From contig PJRA01000048.1 of assembly GCA_016987375.1 (NCBI GenBank), positions 2,463,473 through 2,527,472 on the forward strand: a DNA stretch of 64,000 bases, written 5' to 3'. The notes below the pieces were generated by a model. That model had not been told where the DNA came from. It did not search any database and saw only the letters and a program-made list of their open reading frames with translations. This document shows, piece after piece, positions 62,001 through 64,000 of the stretch (position 1 is its first letter; each line of letters begins with the position of its first letter). This stretch comes from Brachionus koreanus (lineage: Eukaryota > Rotifera > Eurotatoria > Ploima > Brachionidae). A program made the translations under genes and the position numbers.

Positions 62001-62938
62001 TTTATTTATTGTATACTGTGTAATTAAATTACCGTAGTATTTTTCAAATGATTTGACAAAATGTTTTTAAAAAATTCTTTAGAGTCCTTTTTTTTTAATC
62101 AATTTACAAAAGTCTTGAAATTTTGTTCATAAATAGTTAAGGCTATTAAATATATAAAAGCGTAAGAGAAGTATTAATTAAAATTTATTAAAAAATTCAA
62201 TGTAAAGAGTATTTAAAAAGACTTCTATCAGTAACCTGAAAATAACTATATTTATTTTAAATAATTACATTAATCTAAAATTTTAATAAAAAATATTTTT
62301 TTAGTTCAGATGGGCGAATTTTTTTGTGGGATACCAGGTCTTCTAAATCATGTCTCAATTGTTTTGATCTAGAAAAATCTATTAACTACAAAGTAAAAGC
62401 ATCAAAGAAACAAAGTCAATCATATTCATTAAAATCATTCGCACATACAAGTTCTATTATAGGTCTAACTTATACGAATGATGGGAACTACTTGATTTCT
62501 TTGGGAAAAGACAACACACTTAGACTGTGGAACTCACATAACGGATTGAATACTTTGGTTAATTATGGTAGAATAAACGTTAATTCAGCAGTAGCTGAAT
62601 CATGTGTTCAAATTTCTTGCACTGAAATGTGCTCTTCAAATTCTGTTTTTGTACCAAGTGAAAATAATTTGATGAGCTATGATATTCTAAATGGAGAAAA
62701 AAAACTTGAACTTAAAGCTCATTTGGATTCTGTAAAATGCTGTCTATATAATCCAGCATTAAGAGAGGTTTATTCTGGATCTAAAGATAAGAATATTCTG
62801 GTGTGGAACTCAGAAGCCGATGACATAAAAACTGCCAATACCACAGCAAACCTTGGAAGTAATTTACATTCAATTTTGGCAAACATGGGACAAACAAATG
62901 CTAATGCTAACACAGACAATTGGAGTGATGAGGATTAA
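59091..62938 (+). CDS. ERCC8: ERCC8 / Cockayne syndrome A WD40 protein; start not resolved
   Basis: Exons 59091(or earlier)-59332, 59383-59540, 59604-59892 and 62305-62938 join in phase to at least 440 aa (human 396). Family matches: YLLAARSDGNFVCFD, SIGCIQWYPLDTTMFFTSGMDKRFKVWDT, SHxLxAHxxG-type blade VDIDSGSFTHTLKAH, ASAGSDGRIFLWDTRSS, YLISLGKDNTLRLWNSHNGLNTLVNYG, and YSGSKDKNILVWNS with an acidic end NWSDED. This is a seven-bladed propeller that acts as substrate receptor of the DDB1-CUL4 ubiquitin ligase in transcription-coupled nucleotide excision repair. The first exon has no in-frame ATG: the frame is open from 59031, and 59091 is only a GTG. A true start may lie in an unseen upstream exon. 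The last intron is 2.4 kb and carries a transposon. Confidence 0.88.
60400..61210 (+). mobile_element. MULE-type transposase remnant inside the last ERCC8 intron
   Basis: Several broken frames read like one transposase. At about 60400-60480 is LSFELENYEEFNRFCLNKHSIHYLKSN. At 60530-60650 is a Cys-containing stretch (CQFRTKLCI, ENRDNFRQKHL) of FLYWCH-like type. At 60891-60960 is YTCFRFIDKGMCKHVITVCL, a degenerate SWIM zinc finger that keeps GxCKH but has lost one Cys of the CxC pair. At 61090-61210 is a basic tail, KRKRGRPYKVAKT ... EKPKRSESPPTKSKK. The central DDE catalytic region is not recognisable. Same strand as ERCC8. Confidence 0.5.
61650..61683. repeat. Perfect 12-bp inverted repeat GAAATCGGCCGA / TCGGCCGATTTC
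   Basis: Arms 61650-61661 and 61672-61683 flank a 10-nt spacer; each arm also contains the palindrome TCGGCCGA. Very GC-rich for this window. It could be part of the end of the neighbouring MULE remnant or a protein-binding dyad. Confidence 0.6.
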
Positions 62939-64000
62939 ATTCGAAATTTATGAAAGTCTTTATTTTAATTCTTATAATGAATCTCTTAGATGTTTTCAAA
63001 TTTTTATAGCTTTTGATTTAATCATTATTAAAAGTTGATTTTTCTAATTAATTATTTAATATCATCGCAAATAATTTTTCACTGATTATTAGATTAAAAA
63101 ATCGCTACTTAGCAACTAAGATAAATGACTATTTTTTTTAAAGTTCTTAAAAACTAAATAAAGTTACATTGAGTCGTTCTTAGATGTCTTGTAAACAATA
63201 ATATTTTTTTTTTGTTTTTGTATTCAGTTCCAAAAAAAAGAATTTCAATCGTTTTTTTTTAGCAATTAATTGCTAATGGTATTTAATAAATTGATTTTTA
63301 AAATGATATTGCCAATAATTGTAAAAAGAATAGTTTATTCTTTCTCAATTAAGATTTATATAAAATTTTTAAAAATATTAAAATTGAAAATATCTCGCTT
63401 AAAAACATTTCAAAATACATAAAACAAACAAAATATATAATTGAGAACATCACTTGTTTGCCATCAAAAAAATAATGTTTGATAAGTTTTTCTTTATTAA
63501 ATTAAAAGATTTGAAAAGGTCGAAAGTCTTACTAAAGTGGAACAATAGAAACGTATTAGATTCTGAAATAAGCTCATATAAGGCTGCTTCACGAGACTGA
63601 TTTTCGCGAAATCCATACTGATATGGATATAGGATTTTATTTTTTTTGAGATATAAGGATAATTATGACATAAAGTTTTTTTTTTTAAATTCTTAAAGGG
63701 ACTCGAAAGTTCATTAAATGTTTCATTTATGGAATTTATACAGAATTATTGATCTAATACTGAATCTGATTTTAGATTAGTGATAAAATGATTCATTAGC
63801 TCACTGAAAACTGAGATGCTCATTTGTTATTTTTGGGGGTTGGTCAGAAAAACTTAAATAACTTTTTTACTAAAATAGATAATTTAGTTCTGTAAAATGC
63901 TTAATGTTTAAGCAACTTTGCTTAATCCGAAAATCGATGTCTGCAAATCTCTGCAATGTAATTGCACACTTGATTAGAATAATTTTTTAATGGCGAGCAG
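62939..64000. other. 3' flank of ERCC8, no gene seen
   Basis: AT-rich DNA to the window edge; no protein-like frame or repeat recognised. Confidence 0.5.

Overview
The window is eukaryotic, animal nuclear DNA. It is very AT-rich. The genes have mostly short introns (about 45-500 bp, many 50-110 bp, GT..AG) and encode metazoan proteins: a Caspr/neurexin IV cell-adhesion protein, a Hox-class homeodomain, a PRKX-type kinase, HDAC3, ERCC8/CSA, EMC6, mitochondrial ribosomal protein L40 and a heparan-sulfate sulfotransferase. The base composition, short introns, LINE remnants and a homeodomain mixing median and posterior Hox features fit a monogonont rotifer such as Brachionus. That placement is an inference; no species marker is present.

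Layout. 0.4-3.1 kb: a four-exon WD40 protein (+). 4.7 kb: a small possible gene with a TATA box. 6.2-7.1 kb: a single-exon 3-O-sulfotransferase-like gene (-). 7.1-20.1 kb: AT-rich DNA with one dyad/TATA/small-ORF unit near 10.2-10.7 kb. 20.1-24.7 kb: neurexin IV (+, five exons, 1319 aa). 25.2-30.7 kb: MRPL40 (+, 205 aa) and, 3.7 kb upstream, a diverged but open MRPL40 paralogue, with a decayed transposase piece and a LINE remnant between them. 31.0-32.5 kb: PRKX/PKA-C3 kinase (-). 32.5-39.4 kb: no gene seen. 39.4-46.6 kb: transposon remnants (LINE pieces, TTAA-flanked MITE copies, an assembly gap) around the intronless EMC6 gene. 47.3-48.8 kb: the two-exon Hox gene (-). 50-52.4 kb: a GATC-rich MITE with a SINE-like insert and LINE remnants. 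54.5-56.2 kb: a mucin-like secreted Ser/Thr-repeat protein. 57.0-58.8 kb: HDAC3 (+, ten exons, 429 aa). 59.1-62.9 kb: ERCC8/CSA (+), whose 2.4 kb last intron carries a MULE remnant.

The genes do not form a pathway; this is an ordinary animal gene neighbourhood with TE-filled spacers. For seven genes the exons I joined by eye add up to an exact multiple of three and match the family's expected length, which supports the splice models. I found no prokaryotic-type system, CRISPR array, rRNA or convincing tRNA. The most unusual items are the duplicated MRPL40, the mixed-signature homeodomain, the TTAA MITE family bracketing an assembly gap, and the ERCC8 frame with no ATG.
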